64,000 nucleotides of DNA, taken from NCBI RefSeq assembly GCF_018812025.1, contig NC_063050.1, positions 13,728,983 through 13,792,982 on the forward strand, given 5' to 3'. This DNA comes from Megalobrama amblycephala (lineage: Eukaryota; Chordata; Actinopteri; Cypriniformes; Xenocyprididae). Made by a program: the position numbers and the translations under genes. The notes beneath the pieces were generated by a model. It was given only the letters and a program-made list of their open reading frames with translations. It searched no databases and had not been told where the DNA came from. Positions 30,905-43,539 of this stretch are shown here, one piece after another (position 1 is the first letter of the stretch; the number at the start of each line of letters is the position of its first letter).

Positions 30905-33494
30905 TAATATAATGGTTGCTGGTCGTATTGCAGCCTGCCTGACAGCCATTTCTGCCTGGATGAAGGACCACCACCTTCAACTCAACCTTGCAAAAACAGA
31001 TCTGCTTGTGGTCGGTGCCATCCCAACACTTCATCATAACCTTTCAATTCAACTTGGTTCGTCAACCATTACTCCTTCCAGGACAGCCAGGAACCTTGGA
31101 GTGGTGATGGATGATTGTTTAAGCTTCACAGACCATGTTGCTACAATGGCCCGGTCCTGCAGATTTGCCTTGTACAACATCAGGAAGATTAGACCCTTAT
31201 AACGGAGCATTCCACACAAATTCTTGTCCAAGCTCTTGTTCTATCCAGACTGGACTATTGTAATGCTCTCTTGGCTGGCCTTCCAGCATGCACTGTCAAG
31301 CCTCTACAACTGATCCAGAATGCTGCAGCAAGACTGGTCTTCAACGAGCCGAGGAGAGCGCACGTCACTCCTCTCTTCATCAGTCTGCATTGGCTGCCAG
31401 TAGCTGCTCGCATCCAATTCAAGGCTCTGATGTTTGCCTACAGAACGACCGCTGGCTCTGCATCGCTATACCGTAACTCACTACTTCAGACTTATGCGCC
31501 CTCCAGAAACTTGCGTTCTGCAAGTGAACGGCGCCTTGTGGTGTGTAACGATGTAGCGGTTATTAATCAATTTATGGATGAAATATGAATATAATAATTC
31601 ATAAAGCCTTATGAATAAATTATGATTCATATATCGACCCAACGGGGAATTAAACATATATTGTGCATTAATTACAATGAATTATAATCAATTACATATA
31701 TGCTTAGTTCTGGTTTAATAATTATTCAGAGAAACTTCCAGTCCGTCCAGCAAACCGTAGCTTCTCATAGAATATGAACGGAGTTATTCTCTGGCCATGA
31801 AAATAACTTGCTATTATAGCATCAAAGCATAAAGCGAAAAACGTTAAAGTGACTTGGTCTTCAGTTGAAAGAACAAACAGAACAATCGAGCATGAATTAA
31901 TTGTTTAATATATGCAGCTACGACTACAGAGATTATACGTCTAAAATATATATAGAAGTATACACATATATATACACAAGAGTGAAAATGAAGAAAAGAC
32001 AGGGAAAGAAAGATGATCAAAGAATGGCAAATTACACAGTTAAACCTTTTTGAGAGAGCCAGCACAGAAATCAGTTTAGACAAATTTCAGATAAATGATA
32101 ATACTTGCTTATTGGTTCAAGTCCGTGTGTAGCAGTTTCAATGCGCTTGGCTTTGTTGGTCCTTTCCAAGAGGGCTTCTCCGGCGGGGTTTTCAAAAGAG
32201 GTTTAAACTTAAGTAATTTAACCGAAGAGAGAGAAAAAGAGAGAGTCAAAAGAAGTGGTCCCGAAGATGAGCGCGATGGCAGCGCGTGGTCACCGGCGGC
32301 GTCCAGGAGAGACGTGCACGAGGTGCTCGTGAGACAATCGGGAGACAAAGGAGAAGGTGTGTGTCGTTGTTTTATGGAAACCCAAGCTAACACACCTCCT
32401 GAATTGTAGCGGCCAATAGATGCGCAGCACTATTTGGCGGGCAAAGTTCCTTTGTTTGGTCTCCTAGATGAATTTGCATACTTAATGACTATCAGATCGG
32501 ATTTCGAGATCGAGTGCTTTCTTCACAGTATCATTAAACACATAGAAAAATGCATATGCCAGCTATGTGACATACCTCAGTGAATAGCTCGAGTCCGGAG
32601 CTTTACGGAGAGATCAAACTCGACAGATCAGAAAGGCATAGAAAAGAAGTTATGGTTTACAGACAGAATTCCACTATTACAATGCACCCTAGCACAAATA
32701 CACTCATTTAAACACTAGGAAACATGCATACGCTTCAAAATACAGGATGGGTATATGTTGGCATAATTGTATTTTACATATACAGTCAAAAATGTATGTT
32801 TGTGAGTTTCTGTATGTGTCTGTGTGTGTGTTTTTGTGTGTCCCTGTGTGTGTGGGGTGTTGGAATGTGGATCTGGTCAGTCTCTGGGGGGGGGTGCTCC
32901 TTTTGAAGTCACCAAAGTGAGGAAGTTGGAGTTTTCTGTTTACCCTCACAGGTCTACAAACCTGCCGAAAGTCACAGCCGTCCGGCGCCGATTTAGTGAT
33001 TTATAAACAAAGTTCACCAGGTTAAAAGCGTTCTGAAAACTCCAAAGTTTATTGACTCTGAACGGATCCATCCAGGCGTTACAGGTGCTATCACAAAGGG
33101 GCACAAAATCACTCTCACGAACCTTCTCTGGGTCTGTTCCTGGCTGGTGGAATGACCTGCCACGCTCTATCTGAGCAGCTGAATCTTTAGCCACTTTCAA
33201 AAAAATGCTAAAGACGTATCTTTTTCGTCAGCACTTGACCCAGTAATGGTAGCACTTACCTTGATTTCTGTTTTCATTCCATCTATTTGTGTATTAATAA
33301 AAAAAAAAAAAATAAATAAAAATCCTTGCTATGAGCACTTTACTGTCATAACTGTGACTTCACACAGCACTTACATACTGTTGTTCTCATGTTGATTTGA
33401 TTGATTCTACTGTTCTCATTTGTAAGTCGCTTTGGATCAAAGAGTCTGCTAAATGACTAAATGTAAATGTATAATATTTGTTTAACTTATAACA
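30905..33494 (+). mobile_element. 5'-truncated L2-type LINE
   Basis: Plus-strand RT C-terminal text: LNLAKTDLLVVGAIPTLHHN and NLGVVMDDCLSFTDHV, then (after a frame break at 31201) LHWLPVAARIQFKALMFAYR and YAPSRNLRSASERRLVV. After a nested insertion the ORF tail resumes (GWWNDLP-like text near 33150) and the 3' tail gtctgctaaatgactaaatg, typical of fish L2, ends the element. Flanking ggttaata copies at about 30896 and 33493 fit a target duplication. Confidence 0.8.
31544..33083. mobile_element. LTR-like element (tgtaacg...cgttaca) inside the LINE
   Basis: 1540 bp with ends tgtaacg and cgttaca flanked by ggtg (31540-31543 and 33084-33087), splitting the LINE ORF after ASERRLV. It has no protein-coding domain. 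A shortened inverted relative lies at 23880-24533. It could be a solo LTR or a non-autonomous element. A purine-rich stretch (32225-32260) and a (tg)n run (32816-32855) lie within it. Confidence 0.75.
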
Positions 33495-33720
33495 TGAAGG
33501 TTAATAATAAAACTTAGAGAACAAAGTTTTCAGTTTAACTCAAATTAGGGTGATGCAAAAATGAGTACACCCCACTGAAAGTCTTTGGAGCAAAGCTAAA
33601 TTTTAGACTACAAATGTCTAATTCAACCACAGGGGAGTCTAATTATTCATTACACAGGTGTCCAGCAGACAGTTGACTATAAAAAGTTCTTAAAATCCCT
33701 TCCCATTTCATGCTGTCAGC

Positions 33721-34750
33721 AATGGCACCACATGGAAGAGAAATGTCACAAGACCTGAGAAAGAAAATAATTTCTTTACACCAGAAAGGTGATCAGCAAA
33801 GCTTTACTTATCAGTCAGAATACTGTAGCAAAAGTGGCACAAAAATTGAAAAAAGATGGAACTGCAACCATCTCACAGAGACGTCCAGGTCGTCCATGGA
33901 AGTTAACTCCTCGACAGGAGCGTCTTCTGATGAGAAGGGTTGAAGAAAATTGGCATGCAGGTTCACTGCAGTTATCTAAAGAAGTAGAAAGCCAAACTGG
34001 GGTGACTATTTCCCGTGACGCAATACAGCGTACACTGCAGAGGAATGGCATGCATGGGTGCTGTCCACGAAAGAAGCCTCTCCTAAAGCTCAGGTGCAAA
34101 AAAGCCCACCTAGGGTTTTTGCCAGGGCCCATGCTGACAAAGATGAAGACTACTGGGACTCTATACTCTGGAGTGATGAGACCAAAATAAATGTTTTTGG
34201 AACTGATGGCTTCAAAATTGTATGGCGTCGCAAAGGTGAGGAATACAAAGAAAAATGCATGGTACCTACAGTGAAACATGGTGGTGGCAGTGTCCTTATG
34301 TGGGGCTGCATGAGTGCTGCTGGTGTCGGGGAGCTGCATTTCATTGATGGCATCATGAATTCACAGATGTACTGCTCTATACTGAAAGAGAAGATGCTAC
34401 CATCACTCTGTACCCTTGGTCATCGTGCACTTTTCCAACATGACAATGATCCTGAACACACATCTAAGGCCACTGTTGGATTTCTGAAGAAGAACAGGGT
34501 GAAACTTTATTAGATCTTATTCAGTGGCTTCTGATCTGAACCCAATCGAACATGTATGGGGAATTCTGAAGAGACAAGTTGAGCATCACTCTCCATCCAG
34601 CATCCAGTCTCTAAAAGAGGTCATTCTTGAAGAATGGAAAAAGATAGATGTTGCAAAATGTTGCCAACTTGTTCATTCCATGCCTAGAAGTCTTGGTGCT
34701 ATCATTAAAAATCATGGAGGCCATACAAAGTTTTTGTTGTGGGGTGTACT
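33721..34750 (+). pseudogene. Tc1-like transposase, frameshifted
   Basis: Starts MAPHGREMSQDLRKKIISLH, shifts frame near 33795 into VAKVAQKLKKDGTATISQRR and PGRPWKLTPRQERLLMRRV (second helix-turn-helix and GRPR-like hinge), shifts again near 34100 to DSILWSDETKINVFG (first catalytic Asp), FQHDNDPEHTSKATVGF (second Asp), and once more near 34510 to SDLNPIEHVWGILKRQV (the Glu). All three DDE residues are present in pieces, so the enzyme was complete before decay. At least three frame changes make it non-functional. Confidence 0.85.
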
Positions 34751-34978
34751 TATTTATGCATCACCCTAATTTGAATAAAACTGAAAATGTGTAATCTAAG
34801 TAATATTATTTGTATTATTAATAATATTAAGTAAATGTCTTGTCAACATTTTGGAAATTGTTTTTGTGTTTATTGAGACATTGTTTAAAATGTTACTTTT
34901 CATAGGGGGTGTACTCATTTACGCTGAGCACTGTATATAAAAGTAATATCATAAATTATATATAAGACAGACTAGGAT

Positions 34979-34990
34979 TAGTGTGTGTGA

Positions 34991-35025
<35 letters not shown>

Positions 35026-35030
35026 TATAT
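34979..35030. repeat. (TA)n(CA)n microsatellite
   Basis: gtgtgtgtgaatatatatat followed by about 13 CA units and atatat. A simple repeat just outside the Tc1 element. Confidence 0.9.
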
Positions 35031-35390
35031 GATCTGTCCAATGTTGTCTTATAATATACAATATAATTGTTATATCTGACAAGCTCTGATAAATATTATA
35101 TTAACAGATTATCCTAATCAAAAATCAATATCATACACACCATATCGGCTTCAGGGGAGATCTGGGGTAACAGTAATTGATCAATGTTACTCTGGGTCTT
35201 TTGCCCTTCAGCAGCACGGACTTGGCTATCACCAGCATGCTGGTCAGACAGTCCACAGTTCACTATATTCATCATTAGTTTCTGCACAGACCCTCTCTGA
35301 TACCCTTTAACTCATTCAGCTCAGCTCTATATTTAGAGAGCCTCTTCATGCGTACTGCTGTGTCTGTGTGTTCAGTCAAAAAGTATAGAA

Positions 35391-36330
35391 CCTAAGAGGC
35401 GACACTCTGATACTTTTTGGGTAACAGCCACTAGATGGAGCTCCGGTAGCGCGGCCGCCATTATGGGGTGAAAATACTAACTGGACCATTGAATCCTTCA
35501 CATCTTACGCACCCAAAATTGGCGAATTTCACTGCCAAATCAGAAGCGCAATAGAACAGTTTTTAAAATTAAGTCACCAGTAAATTGTATGCCTCCTACA
35601 GTAAATGTTGTATTGTCTTATATATGTTTTAATTTACCAGTTGTGGAATCCAACCATTCAACCATCTGAGGTAACATAGTTAGCCTACTTTATTGAGTAT
35701 TTCCATTTTATGCAACTTTACACATTTATTAATAGTAAATTAATAATTAATACATTTAAGATCATCATGTTTGCAGTGAACAATATATTTCAGACCTAGT
35801 GGAGTAATAGTAATAATAGTATCTAGGTCTGAATTGAAATAGGCTATTGTACGTTTTAATGGATCACGCTACAAACATAATGATCTTATAATACATGATG
35901 CATTGCTGTGTCCGTTATCACATAATTTTTTTCCTTTTGCTTTAACGGACATTAGACAACACTGCAAAATCAAGCTGTTATATTCATGTATTTATTGTCC
36001 AACATTCCCAATTTTTCTGATGCATGTCCTTAATTTAATTTTATATGTTGGTATTAATTCAGTGTTTATATGCCTAATGCTAATACTAGATCTTTTAAAG
36101 ACTTTTAACCCAAACTGACTGGGTTTCTAAAGAGCAAAGGTTTTGTGAAAAAAGTGGAAGACTTAAACACAAAGTGTGTAAAATAAACTGTTGAAAGGAT
36201 TTGATGATCACTAGTGATAGTATTTTATTCTGTGTTGTCATCATTTAAGTTGGATCATCTTTAATGTACTTTTTTTTTTTAACAAAGCAGCTGATATTGC
36301 CATAGAAACTAGTGAACTGCAGACTCGCTT
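35391..36330. repeat. Block shared by the 3' flanks of genes B and A
   Basis: Starts aagaggcgacactctgata and is repeated at 56828-57500 (gacactctgatcatttttgg...). Shared landmarks include gtaacagccactagatgg and agcagctgatattgccatag. Non-coding. Either a transposon or part of the duplicated gene unit; both copies lie downstream of an NLR gene, but the second copy is shorter. Confidence 0.6.
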
Positions 36331-36479
36331 CCACCCCAAAATGGTGGAAACGCAGGGCTGCTGCTGGGCGCCGGTGTTGCAATGGCACGTTCTATTGAGT
36401 GTCGCTTCTTGTTAGTGTATATTCTTTGGTTCAGTGCAGGCTCGCAGCAGGATTGAGCGTGGATGTGAGATTATCAGCA

Positions 36480-37020
36480 GGGTGTGGCCGACCAATGCCA
36501 GATTTAAAGTGCGTTCACACGGCCTTGTAATTCCTGTAGTTACGAGATTCCAGCTTGTAAAAAGCGTTCATGTCCTCGTAGAGCTCGTAATTACAGCTTG
36601 TAAACTGGGAGTTTTCTGAAAGCTCCCAGATGTACCATGTGGCTGCTGTACCACCTGACCACTGTAGATTCATTTAGGCGTTGATAGTGGTGCCATGGAA
36701 ATGCATAATTGACAGGCCAAGGACGTGAACAGGCCTGAATATAACGTCACATGTTGTCATCTCAAGATTCCGGTAAATACAAGATGGCGTGAACGCAGCA
36801 TAATTGTCAGCGTCCATAAGCAGTGTGATGCATGGCAATAATCAAAACAGCATGTCTAATTAGAGATATTTTTATCATTATAGGATGGCTGTGCTCATAC
36901 ATAGTCAACACACATTTATGTCCAAACACCAAGTAAAAGTTAATTTTACATAATAGGTGCTCTTTAACTTTCTTAGATATCTAATGTTATTATTGCTCCG
37001 GTTATTTTGTGGCTATAATC
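36480..37020. other. Intergenic, no gene
   Basis: A possible MITE lies at about 36508-36800 (gtgcgttcacac on the left, gtgaacgcagc on the right). Otherwise AT-rich sequence without a recognisable gene. Confidence 0.35.
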
Positions 37021-37604
37021 TTATTAGTTTAACTGTTTGTTGAGATTGTGTAGCTTATAGTATGCAGCTCTTTCCTGCCATTTGATTAATTACTATTCAG
37101 TTGTAAACATACACAAAAATCTACAGTTCTGTGAATCCATTCTGTTATGGCGAGCAAACATCGCTGAATTATAATATATGATCTAATTAGCCTAATTTGC
37201 ATAAGAAAATGTCATGTGCTGAAAGGAATAACTGATTCAATGTAAAAACTCATGGTGTAGCAATAGCTGTTTCTGAAGAGATATAAGCCAACTCATGGTG
37301 ATATGATCATGTGATGACAAATTTGCACCTTAATCATAACCATTTGCCTTTCACACACACAAACACAAAGACAGAAAAATAATGTAACAATGGCAAATAT
37401 CCTCTTCAGATGAGCTTCAATCAAATCTCAGGAAGACATTTGATTAAGACATTAAAAGCCTCATCATTAAACCCTATAAAACATCAAGGTCCTTAAAACA
37501 CAAATTAACCTCAGCTGAAGTTCACGGTACTGTTGATGTAGTGATTGTGTTGAGCTGTTCACTTCCCTGAAATGGCTGATAAGAGAAAAACAATTCACTA
37601 ATAC
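37020..37604. repeat. 3' flank of gene B homologous to 3' flank of gene A
   Basis: ctctttcctgccatttgatt, caatggcaaatatcctcttc and gatgagcttcaatcaaatct here match 58688-58880. Non-coding. It shows that the duplicated unit extends at least 0.5 kb beyond the polyadenylation site. Confidence 0.65.
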
Positions 37605-37757
37605 ATGAATGCAATGAAGACTTTATTAGATCTTATCTTATGCCAAAAATAATGTACATTTATATACAGTAAATTCCAGTAAAGGTCATTGTGACTTCAG
37701 TGTTGATGATGATGTCTCTATTGATGTCTCCAGATTCACCATCATTTAATAACTGTC
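37605..37757 (-). pseudogene. Gene B terminal exon with polyadenylation signal
   Basis: After acceptor ttttactgacag the exon would add only two residues before TAA. AATAAA (minus) lies at 37622-37627. It is homologous to 59045-59188 and to the orphan exon at 30535-30767. Confidence 0.7.
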
Positions 37758-37868
37758 AGTAAAATAAAACACAGAGAGTAACATATATAGTACTGCTGAC
37801 ACATCTGTTCAGATGACTGATGAGTTCAAATGACATTATTAAATTATATTAAATGAAATAATACTTAC

Positions 37869-38037
37869 AATAGTGTCTCCAGTTTATAATGTGGATCATC
37901 TTTTAAAGCAGAGACTCTTCACACTTGATTGTCGTAGTTTATTCCCAGACAGATTCAGTTCTCTGAGGTGTGAGTTTGATCTCAGAGCTTAAGTCAGAGC
38001 AGCACAACCTTCTCTTGTGATATTACAATCACTCAAC
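37869..38037 (-). pseudogene. Gene B last LRR exon (nonsense, frameshift)
   Basis: 169 bp instead of 171. It opens LSDCNITREGCAALT and then hits TAA at 37989-37991 where paralogues have TCA. The second half also loses frame before FKR-stop. It corresponds to the distinctive last LRR exon type seen at 59300-59470 (SLREASVESL). Confidence 0.85.
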
Positions 38038-38154
38038 CTGCAGAACAACGACACACTCTTTACCCTCTTCAGCAGGAACTACACAACCACAGAGAGACTG
38101 TGATATTAAATACTAAATCTTTGTGAGTTTATTGTTTTTATTACTTTTTGATTA

Positions 38155-41100
38155 ATTGTGTGTTTTCTATAACATATATATGGAACTGTATTTGTTCTTG
38201 CAGATGTCAGTGTGAAATTTCCGCTCCAGTTGGGGTAAGGAGAGCTTGCTCATTGCACCTCTCCCGGAGAACATTTGCTAGCACAGAGATCTTCACAAAT
38301 TGTATCCATCTCGCAGCTATACCGCATAACGCCATTAACAAGGTGTTAACTCGGTAATGAGCTGTAGTACCATATTGCATCGAGTAATCTAGATTGCTAA
38401 CGTTGGCGACTTCAGGTAAGTTTGAAGCTATCAATAGAGTGCAACAGTGTTAAAGAGCACTGGAAGCACAATACTGTATTGTTCAGTGCTAACACGGTTA
38501 AGCACACATCCTGAGAAACAGCAAAAGATACACTGTGTTGTGTATGTTTGGGTGTAGCATGACTGCTGCCCCTTCCACTATAGCATGCAGTACAGCAATG
38601 TCTCTCTGCGCAGCAGTGGCAGCATTGAGTAAAGTAACAACAAACAAATTTGCTCTTTGTTTAGAACATGTCTAAAGTAACTGGGCATGCCTGTGTTCAA
38701 TACCAGGCACCTATGCTGCCACAAGATGGCCATGATGTGCTAGAGGTTAATGCTTCTCTAAACTATTCTCTCTTTTCAGAGACCATGTCTGAACAAAGTG
38801 TTGATCAGCTTGAAGATTCAGAAGATGATTCTGACCCCTCAGAACCACACCCCTCAGTCACAGGACTTTAATCATTTGAGGGCTCTGATTGAGAGGGCAG
38901 CTTATGCTTTAAATATTCCTTCAGTCTCTAAAGTGTCCACAGCTCCATCTCTATTTGATGTGAACCAAACAATGCCATGAAAGGTTCTTGGCTGGGACCT
39001 GTTCTGCGGAGGCAACGGATCTTAACAGATGCCGCTTGACAGGTTGGGGAGCAGTACTCAATGGTGCATGGGCTTTGGAAACCTTCCTGGGCATCCCAGC
39101 ACATCAATGTGCTGGAGCTGAAGGCCATTCACTTAGCCCTTGACATTCCTACTCTGCAATGTGGCATATCTTCCAGGATTGCAGAATGAAGCAGCCGATA
39201 TGCTGTCATGGGGTCCTAGGCCAGGAGAGTGGCGTCTTCACCCAGATGTGGTGAAGATCATTTGGGATCATTTTGGAATGGCAGATGATGATCTTTTCAC
39301 CTCTTAGGAGTCAACTCATTGCCCTTTTTTGAGAAGAGGCAGGCACTCCTGGGATATGACGCCCTATCAATGGCCTCAGGGTCTCCTGTATGCATTTCCC
39401 CCCTTCGGGCTACTTCCTCCTCCAGAGGACACAGAATCAGTGAAAGTAATTCTTATAGCTCCATAGTGGCCCCACATGCCCTGGTTCTCAGACATACAAC
39501 CTTTCCTGGTCGGTCTTCCACCTGGAGCTCCCACACAGGCAAGATCTTCTGTATTCAAAGCTTTCTGCAAGAATATTTGGATTTAGGGAAGTCACCAAAT
39601 CATCCTTGCTATGCCCTGTGAGAGCGTTGTGGACCTACATTAGGCACACAAATAAAATCATAAGCACAGATGAATTGTTTGTCTGTTTTAAGATGAGGAA
39701 GCTTGGCCAACCTCTGTCAAAGGCCAGGCGTTTTAATTGGATAGTTGATTCCATACAGCAGGCTTATGAAGGTGTAGGATTACCTACTCCTTCCCACCTT
39801 CACACACACTCATGCAGTGTCTCCACCTCATAGGCCCTGTAGGGCATCCTTGGGTGAGATCTGTGCAGCAGCTTAATGGGCTGTTCAATTTTCCTTTACA
39901 CTGAACTACAGGGTAAATGTGTCAGCTGGCACATCCTTTTCCAAGTCTGTGCTGGGAATAGCTAGGGAATGAGGCTTAGACCATTTCTATGGTGTACCTT
40001 CCAGTTGTCTGTACAACTGGAGAAAATGGTTACCCTGGTAGCATCTGGCACATGGTTCATTTAAATGATGAATATGTATATAGTTTTATTTTACTAATTT
40101 ATAAGCTTGCCCGCTGGCTTGTAAATATTTTTTGCTCAGAAATGTGTTGGTGTGCAATCTAATTTATTTAATTGATGCACCTTCTCTTCTTGATGTGTTA
40201 AGGCTTCCCATACAGGGCCGTGCACAGACCTTTTGAGGGGCATGTGCTGAAACTGAAAAAGGGCACCCCCCCCTCCAAATAAATAACACAAAACAATACT
40301 TTCAAAAAGCTTTATATTTATTCACTATTAATGACAGTTATATAGATAATATATAGATATACAGGGTTTCAGGGCTTCTTTAAAACTAATTACAACAGCA
40401 ATCTTCTGTGAGACATGTGCTTGAAGATGTTTATGACTTCACTGTGATCCACTGGCATGTCCCTCTCAACAAACATTAATACACACACATTACATTCTGC
40501 ATGTTAAAATATAAAGAAGCACAGTGACCTGATGATTCTGTAATGTTTTTTAGTTACTACAACATTACTGTAGTAAAACCATGTTTTACTATGTTTATAG
40601 CCTACATGTGAAGACGAGCGGGGAGTATACAATACTAGATAAAAAAAAAATGATCTAGCGAGCAAATACATGCATATTAACATCGTAAACATTAACCATA
40701 CTGTGTGACCATATAAGTTATGATATGATTAGCCTACGTTAAATTACAGTGAATTGAGTGTATCAGCAGATAGCCATCACAAATCAAAGAAGAAATTTCT
40801 TAGAAATATAGGCTATCGTACCTAGCTGACGAGGATCACTCAGTTGCTTTGTGTCAAACTCAAATGCAGTTACGTACATGTGCATATGCAATTTGTCCGT
40901 CATTAAAACGATGGTATCACATTAGGCTACGTCATCATAGGTTAACTTATGAGCGCTCAGTTTTTCCGGTTGTAAAATACGTTTGGCCAAAATCTCAATT
41001 CATAAAAGATGTAGTACTACTATTTGGATATTGGTATTGGCTATGACTAACTTAGATGGCAAATGCATAAAATATGAAACTTTATAGACATACTAGTGTT

Positions 41101-41760
41101 TCTTTCGTAAAGACAACGTTGTACTTATTCAAAAAACAAGATATTTATTTACCATTGCAAGACATTCAGCTGCTCCGCTGTGGAACTTCAGTTCGCTGCA
41201 CTCAGGGGGCGGAGTTAAGAGGTTTGACTGACAGTTTGAGCGGAACCAAAACCATTTTGTCACAAGCTCTTTTTAATACCTTTATTAGGCTAAATATATT
41301 TACAAATCAGACAGACAGACATGAAGGGTGACCGATATCATTGATTTATTGAAGAAAATAAATAAATAAAATAAAACACCTCCAAAAAAAGGGCACTTCG
41401 GAGTGTAAGGACAAAAAGGGCATGTGCACTGCACAGGTTGAGCCCTACCTGTGCACGTGCCTGTTCCCATACATATGTATTCTGGTGGAGAGATAGTCTC
41501 GATACGATAGAGAACGTAGGGTTACATTTTTAACTTTGATTCTCTGGGTGAGAGACTACCTCTCCACCTCACCGTCACTCAGAGACACATTTATTTACAA
41601 GAAGTAATGCGCTTTCATCATCCCTTTTATAGTGCATGATGAGTTTAATTAGTGTCTTACAGAGAATCCACATCACATGCCATGAGTGGAGTCATAGTTC
41701 CATACATATGTATTCTGGTGGAGAGATAGTCTCTCACTCAGAGAACCAAGGTTGCAGTAT
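38155..41760 (+). mobile_element. Decayed DIRS-like retrotransposon
   Basis: Plus-strand fragments in several frames: NEAADMLSWGPRPGEWRLHP with DVVKIIWDHFG (near 39190-39280), parallel to ADTLSR...[14 protein letters not shown] in the element at 3.1-8 kb; then CPVRALWTYIRHTNKI and RFNWIVDSIQQAYEG (39609-39770), parallel to the recombinase there. Near the right end gagagatagtctc is present directly (about 41493 and 41726) and inverted (gagactacctctcc, 41551), as in a DIRS internal complementary region. Stops and frameshifts are frequent. A hAT element splits it. Outer borders are approximate. Confidence 0.65.
40213..41463. mobile_element. hAT-type transposon nested in the DIRS-like element
   Basis: 1251 bp, ends cagggccgtgcacag and ctgtgcacgtgcctg (imperfect inverted), flanked by the 8-bp duplication ttcccata (40205-40212 and 41464-41471). 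No transposase. ORFs at 40504-41331 show no domain. Confidence 0.85.
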
Positions 41761-41863
41761 AACCTCAAGTTAATGTAAATCACTATGATTTGAACAACAT
41801 AAGGAGAATAATCATTTAAAATAATTTGATTGTTTCAATTAAGATTATTGTATGATGTCTTAC

Positions 41864-42021
41864 ATCAGTTTCTCCAGTTTACAGTCAGGATCCTTCAGTC
41901 CAGAAGAGAGCAGATTCACTCCTGAGTCTTGCAGTTTATTCCCAGTCAGATCCAGTTCTCTAAGTTGTGAGGAGTTTGATCTCAGAGCTGAAGTCAGAGC
42001 AGCAAAACACAACGTCTCAAC
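41864..42021 (-). pseudogene. Gene B LRR exon 6 (frameshifted)
   Basis: 158 bp, 13 bp short of the usual 171, with the loss in the first repeat (GITAEG region). Read in the phase of its neighbours it stops early (TGA after about eight codons), while the second repeat ([20 protein letters not shown]) survives in another frame. Splice sites look intact. Confidence 0.75.
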
Positions 42022-42029
42022 CTGCAGAA

Positions 42030-43290
42030 CAAAGACACACTCTTTAATCTCTCAGTTCATTTTACAAAATGTGCAGAGCGGTGGGTCTCCAGGACTGGAG
42101 TTGAGAACCACTGATATAAAATGCATATAAACATCAGTCCTTACTCTATATCTCCCAATAACATGTCTTAGTAATATGATATATGATATCTAAATGCTTA
42201 CTTTTATGATCAATGCTCTGTAATTTAAAAACATAATGCAATGCAATACAATTATGATTAAGAGATGAACAAATAAACTTTCTTTAAAAGCCTAATGGAT
42301 CATATTTGATACATTTGAACAAGATTTTTCAAAAAAAAAAAAAAATAAATAAAAAATGCGTAGATAATCCCAATTAAACCCAAGTTGCTTCAGTTCAGAA
42401 AATGATCATCTTGAAATATTACTAAGAACATTAATGTTATTTACTTAAAGACTCCCTGTCATGAAAATCAAGTTTTTAATGTTGTTTGTATGTCCATGTG
42501 GTATTTTTAATATGCTTTAAGACAAACGCCGGTGTTTCTTACATCCCAAACTACCTTGTAATCAATCACGTCAATGTGTGGACGGGCTTTAGCATATCAT
42601 TAACTATGCTTTGAAGCAGGGGAGTCAAGAGAAGCCAGGTATAAAAACGTACGTTTGTTATTGTGAATAACAATTAAGATGAATAATGTAGGTAATACTT
42701 TTAGTGCTTAATTAGACAGTTTAAAAGTATAAATCAGTTTTAATATTTCAAAACGCTATTAATAACTAGCTTAAAGAAGAATTGCTAAAAATAGAACAAA
42801 AAAACTTGAAACTTGACTTGGACCCAAAGACTAGAGACTTGACTTGGCCTTGGCCTTTATGGACTTGTGAACATGTCTGGTGTTTACTTCAGTAATTTGC
42901 TAATTTGCATATTCATGGTTTCATGTATACTAAATAAAGCCAGGGTGTAGTTACATTCAAGGTATTTTAAGGTTCTGATAAATTTTTGGTTATAAAAGAT
43001 GAGTTTTAAGGGATAAAATTATTGACTACAGGAGGACTTTAATAAAAATGAATAAAGATTTCACAGCAAAAAGACACGTGAAAAGACAAGCTGAAGTGGG
43101 ACGTTTTTACATTTATACTAAAAGGCACTTAACTTGCTAAAAAATCTATAAACTATCAACCAGACAACAGAAGGCAAGTAGATTGTGCACAACAAATTTG
43201 TGATTATGTTGATAATTTAGATCAAATATGATAGGGTAGGAACTGAAGGGTTAAAATAACATTATTCTTGTTTCAGATAAGATTAATGTT
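42030..43290. other. Intron without genes
   Basis: Conserved NLR intron text (gagaaccactgatataaaat, also at 129-150 and 60260), an A-run at 42330, and an apparent insertion at about 42450-43000 of unknown type. No gene seen. Confidence 0.5.
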
Positions 43291-43299
43291 TGATCTTAC

Positions 43300-43470
43300 A
43301 TCAGTTTATCCAGTTTACATTGAGGATCCTTCAGTCCATCAGAGAGCAGCGTCAGACCTCCACCTCCTATTTTATTCCATGTCAGATTCAGTTCTCTGAG
43401 GTGTGAGTTTGATCTCAGAGCTGAAGTAAGAGCAGCACAACATTCAGCTGTGATATCACAACTCCGCAAC
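43300..43470 (-). CDS. Gene B LRR exon 5
   Basis: 171 bp, open. It encodes [18 protein letters not shown] and [20 protein letters not shown], ending KLDKLM. ECC replaces EGC. It belongs to a pseudogene, so it is probably not translated. Confidence 0.75.
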
Positions 43471-43539
43471 CTGCAAAACAACGACATAATCTCTCAGTTC
43501 AGCAGGAACTACACAAACACAGAGGGACTATGATATTAA

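Larger units (their letters stand above)
30849..34933 (+). mobile_element. Tc1/mariner-type transposon containing an L2 LINE
   Basis: Inverted ends cagtgctcagcg / cgctgagcactg flanked by TA on both sides (30847-30848, 34934-34935). Long inner inverted repeats are recognisable: ccaaaatgttgacaagac at 30863 against gtcttgtcaacattttgg near 34838, and caaattagggtgatgcaaaa at 33541 against gatgcatcaccctaatttg-like text near 34756. The transposase (33721-34750) is frameshifted. An L2 LINE is inserted in the left inverted repeat. Confidence 0.85.

Noticed and set aside
32095..32409. 104-codon ORF with acidic and basic runs
   Set aside because: Lies in the LTR-like element at 31544-33083; purine-rich low-complexity sequence, no domain.
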